A program made the translations under genes and the position numbers. A model generated the notes under the pieces. It was given only the letters and a program-made list of their open reading frames with translations, was not told the DNA's origin and made no database searches. A stretch of DNA of 64,000 nucleotides, from assembly GCA_900551715.1 (NCBI GenBank), contig URXG01000001.1, positions 50,726 through 114,725 of the forward strand, given 5' to 3'. Below are positions 62,103-64,000 of the stretch, one piece after another; the first letter of the stretch is position 1, and each line of letters starts with the position of its first letter. Origin of the DNA: an uncultured Blautia sp. Its GTDB lineage: Bacteria > Bacillota > Clostridia > Lachnospirales > Lachnospiraceae.

Positions 62103-62241
62103 CCTCAGTCGCTTTAAGCGACAAGGCTAAATATCGGCGGATACGCCTGTAACTTAGGATATGCGCAGTCATGCGCTTTTTTCCATGCCAGATATGGCAG
62201 GTTCCCACACCACAGGTAGTCCGCTGTATATCTGCCTGTGT
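62103..62241 (-). ncRNA. Hairpin-rich right end of the IS605 element, candidate omega RNA
   Basis: Directly after the tnpB stop on the minus strand, four short hairpins follow each other: TGCCAGATATGGCA (62186-62199), GCGCAgtcaTGCGC (62163-62176), GGCG-GATA-CGCC (62136-62147) and GTCGCTTTAAGCGAC (62108-62122). TnpB proteins use a guide RNA (omega RNA) made from the 3-prime end of tnpB and the element right end, so this is the expected position; boundaries and guide are not determined here. Confidence 0.55.
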
Positions 62242-63570
62242 TTATGCTGCTCTTAAGATTTCCATTTCTGAAAATAGTTCTCTTAAGTCCGCATATACAC
62301 ATGAGATCCTACGCTTTACTGAAGGGACTTTTGCCTCCAGCAAAGACCTTTCCGTTGCCGGAAGGGGTTTTAAGAGTTCCCGTATAAAATATCTTGCTCC
62401 AATATTATAGGACGCCGAAAGATCACAGTTATATCTTTTTCCATTCTGGAATGTACATAAACTGTGATTGCCCGGATCACGGACAACTGTTCCTGACCCA
62501 TCATAGGCAAGCCTGCTGGTATTCCACGCACAGATCCTGGATATCCGTATCCCTCTCCTATGTGCCTGGTGTTCACATCTTTTCTGGATATCCCTTTTTC
62601 GCCACAGGTGCAGCTTCTGTTTCTTTCTTCCGGATATCTTTCCTTTTGTTTCCAGATACTCAAACACGATCACATCCGCATGGTTTTCTTCTGCATATCC
62701 TGTGACTGCTCCTGCGATCTTTCTTCCGAGTTCTGTGTTAAGGCGCTTCGCATAAGCCCACCTGCTTTTCACCTGTGCAGAGCCATGCCCGCGCTGGAAT
62801 CTGCTTATCCGTCCCAGTACACGGTACATCCGGTCTTTTTCACTGGGAAAATCAATAAACCTTCTTCCCAGGACAGTTCCATCTGACCGCATAATGGTAC
62901 AGACTGCATCCGTATTGAGTCCTAAATCCACACTGCAGATAATCTGTTCTTTTGCAGGTGTCTTTGTAAGCGGCACTTCTTCCGTATAAGAAAAACGCAG
63001 GAAGTATTTACGATGCCTTTTTTCCAGCACGGGAGCTGCAGCTTTTTTTCCTGCCCAGTTCTTTCTGAGATATTCCATATCTGTATGGCTGAGGCTGACC
63101 CGGAACCATTTCCAGTCATGGCCGTCACAAAGTTTCAGGCACACTCTATCTTTTTCTTCTGTATCCTCACGGTACATCACATCACGGTAGAATACCGGCA
63201 TGGCATGATTATCACACACCAGCTTCGGCCTGCCGCCTTTCTGATCCGTTTTTTTCCACAGTCCCAGCCTTGTCTTATATGAGGATACACTTCCCAGTGC
63301 ATGCTGGATAGCTGCCCTTCGCAGATAAGAAGGCATCTTTGGAAATCGCAGGTCAAAATCAAACCTTGCCTGGTTCTTTTTAGTGCTATGTACCAGATGT
63401 TCTGCCGTGTTGAAACGTTTTTTAGGTTCCGTGATCACTGCCAGTTCATCCCACGTCTGAGCATAGATCCCAATCAGACAACTGACCGCAGAACGATAAA
63501 TATCCAGTGTCTGGCAGATCGGTATATTCTGTTTTCGCAATTCTACGCCATAACTGGATACTATCCTCAT
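62242..63570 (-). CDS. tnpB: TnpB, IS200/IS605 family RNA-guided nuclease
   Basis: A 442-residue TnpB with an intact RuvC-like site: Asp215 (CSVDLGLNT), Glu304 (IVFEYLE) and Asp383 (YNCDLSASYNIGARY). The zinc finger that usually has four cysteines before the last Asp is degenerate (SRLAYDGSG ... LCTFQNGKRYNC), keeping only two. The start is ATG at 63570 with AAGGA 6 bases upstream. It follows tnpA by 41 bases. TnpB cuts DNA under omega RNA guidance and helps keep the element in place; it is not needed for transposition itself. Confidence 0.9.
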   Translation of the reverse strand: MRIVSSYGVELRKQNIPICQTLDIYRSAVSCLIGIYAQTWDELAVITEPKKRFNTAEHLVHSTKKNQARFDFDLRFPKMPSYLRRAAIQHALGSVSSYKTRLGLWKKTDQKGGRPKLVCDNHAMPVFYRDVMYREDTEEKDRVCLKLCDGHDWKWFRVSLSHTDMEYLRKNWAGKKAAAPVLEKRHRKYFLRFSYTEEVPLTKTPAKEQIICSVDLGLNTDAVCTIMRSDGTVLGRRFIDFPSEKDRMYRVLGRISRFQRGHGSAQVKSRWAYAKRLNTELGRKIAGAVTGYAEENHADVIVFEYLETKGKISGRKKQKLHLWRKRDIQKRCEHQAHRRGIRISRICAWNTSRLAYDGSGTVVRDPGNHSLCTFQNGKRYNCDLSASYNIGARYFIRELLKPLPATERSLLEAKVPSVKRRISCVYADLRELFSEMEILRAA

Positions 63571-63611
63571 CTTTTTTCCTTCTTACAAATATAAATACGG
63601 GTTCTTTCAGG

Positions 63612-64000
63612 TTACTGTCTTTCTTTTTGCCCTTCGATATAAGAACACACCTGTTCTCTGCTCCTGTCACTCACTGTTACTGCACAATAAGATGGATTCC
63701 ACAGATGCCCTCCCCAAAGCTCCTTCTTCAGTTCTGGATGTGCAAGAAACATCTGCCGGGCAATGTTCCCCTTCATGATCTTGATCATATCAGAGATATA
63801 AAACTGTGGTCTGCAGTCTACAAGCAGATGGATATGATCCGGCATAACCTCCATTGCCAGGATCTGAAATTTATATTCTTCTGCAAGGTCACAGAGCATT
63901 TCTTTGCATTCTGTATCAATACCATCTTTTAAAACCTTTTTCCGGTATTTTGTACACCATACCAGATGATACTGCAGGGAATACACATATCCTCTACCAT
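63612..64000 (-). CDS. tnpA: TnpA, IS200-like Y1 HUH transposase, cut by the window end
   Basis: Single-strand transposase. The HUH motif is DHIHLLVD, and the nucleophile tyrosine lies in EQVCSYIEGQKE near the C-terminus. The frame can open at a GTG at 63986, but it stays open to the window edge (upstream codons read GRGY), and IS200 transposases usually have some residues before YSLQYHLVWCTKYR, so the true start is probably outside. The left end of the element is not in the window. Confidence 0.88.
   Translation of the reverse strand, partial: GRGYVYSLQYHLVWCTKYRKKVLKDGIDTECKEMLCDLAEEYKFQILAMEVMPDHIHLLVDCRPQFYISDMIKIMKGNIARQMFLAHPELKKELWGGHLWNPSYCAVTVSDRSREQVCSYIEGQKERQ

Larger units (their letters stand above)
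62103..64000 (-). mobile_element. IS605-type insertion sequence (tnpA-tnpB, same orientation), left end missing
   Basis: tnpA and tnpB on the minus strand with a hairpin array after tnpB. There are no inverted terminal repeats, as expected for single-strand transposition. The stretch 61897-62102 between larE and the element has no gene; it holds the 13-bp tandem repeat and otherwise nothing I can name. Confidence 0.82.

Overview
The window looks like a chromosomal segment from a spore-forming, low-to-moderate GC Clostridia, most likely a Lachnospiraceae member close to Blautia (inference from gene content; no rRNA or marker search was possible). Supporting signs are GerA-type germination receptor genes, a SipL-like spore-coat morphogenesis protein, an exosporium-like collagen protein, an isoleucine T-box in front of ileS, strong AGGAGG ribosome sites, and TTG/GTG starts.

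Layout. 0-9 kb (minus strand): murI and a DUF1934 gene, a gerAA gene translationally coupled to an unusual gerAB-gerAC fusion, a GntR regulator, ispE, and sipL with a lipoprotein gene. Small inverted-repeat elements with 8-bp target duplications sit in the gaps. 9-14 kb: plsC, a collagen-like protein with a TPR glycosyltransferase, galK and a divergent AraC gene. 14.3-23.7 kb: a nine-gene minus-strand carbohydrate operon running from a fuculose/rhamnulose-type aldolase through a ROK regulator, FGGY kinase and ABC importer to DhaK-like, DhaL-like and class II FBP aldolase genes. The DhaK-like protein lacks both catalytic histidines. 23.9-28 kb: an AT-rich decayed island in which pieces of at least six gene families (HPr-like, FAD oxidoreductase, sugar ABC ATPase, PucR regulator, Gfo/Idh/MocA, metallo-beta-lactamase) are joined head to tail, followed by an intact uroporphyrinogen-decarboxylase-like gene and a cluster of DnaA boxes.

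28-39 kb: glgP, ileS with its T-box leader, a long non-coding stretch with several palindromes, a D,D-carboxypeptidase, a DEDDh exonuclease and an HtrA protease. 39-46 kb: an eight-gene operon coding for a TerY-type vWA protein, a Ser/Thr kinase and a PP2C phosphatase (the TerY-P triad), two zinc-ribbon proteins, a RanBP2-type zinc-finger membrane protein and two secreted proteins. The kinase and one zinc-ribbon protein end in almost the same nine-residue tail. 46-53 kb: a YhgE/Pip membrane protein with its TetR regulator and operator, a nitrilase-like amidase, a duplicated rhamnose-mutarotase-like protein and a GNAT-DUF2284 fusion. 53-61 kb: a second Ter module (YceG, TelA, two TerD proteins, a PMCA-type Ca2+ ATPase). 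61-64 kb: larE and an IS200/IS605 element (tnpB and tnpA) cut by the window end.

The two Ter modules, only about 7 kb apart, suggest one stress-response neighbourhood: extracytoplasmic sensors, reversible Ser/Thr phosphorylation and a vWA scaffold in one operon; calcium-binding TerD proteins, TelA, YceG and a calcium pump in the other. I regard the first operon with its shared C-terminal tail, the short TSD-flanked palindromic elements, the mosaic gene island and the His-less DhaK as the observations most worth following up.
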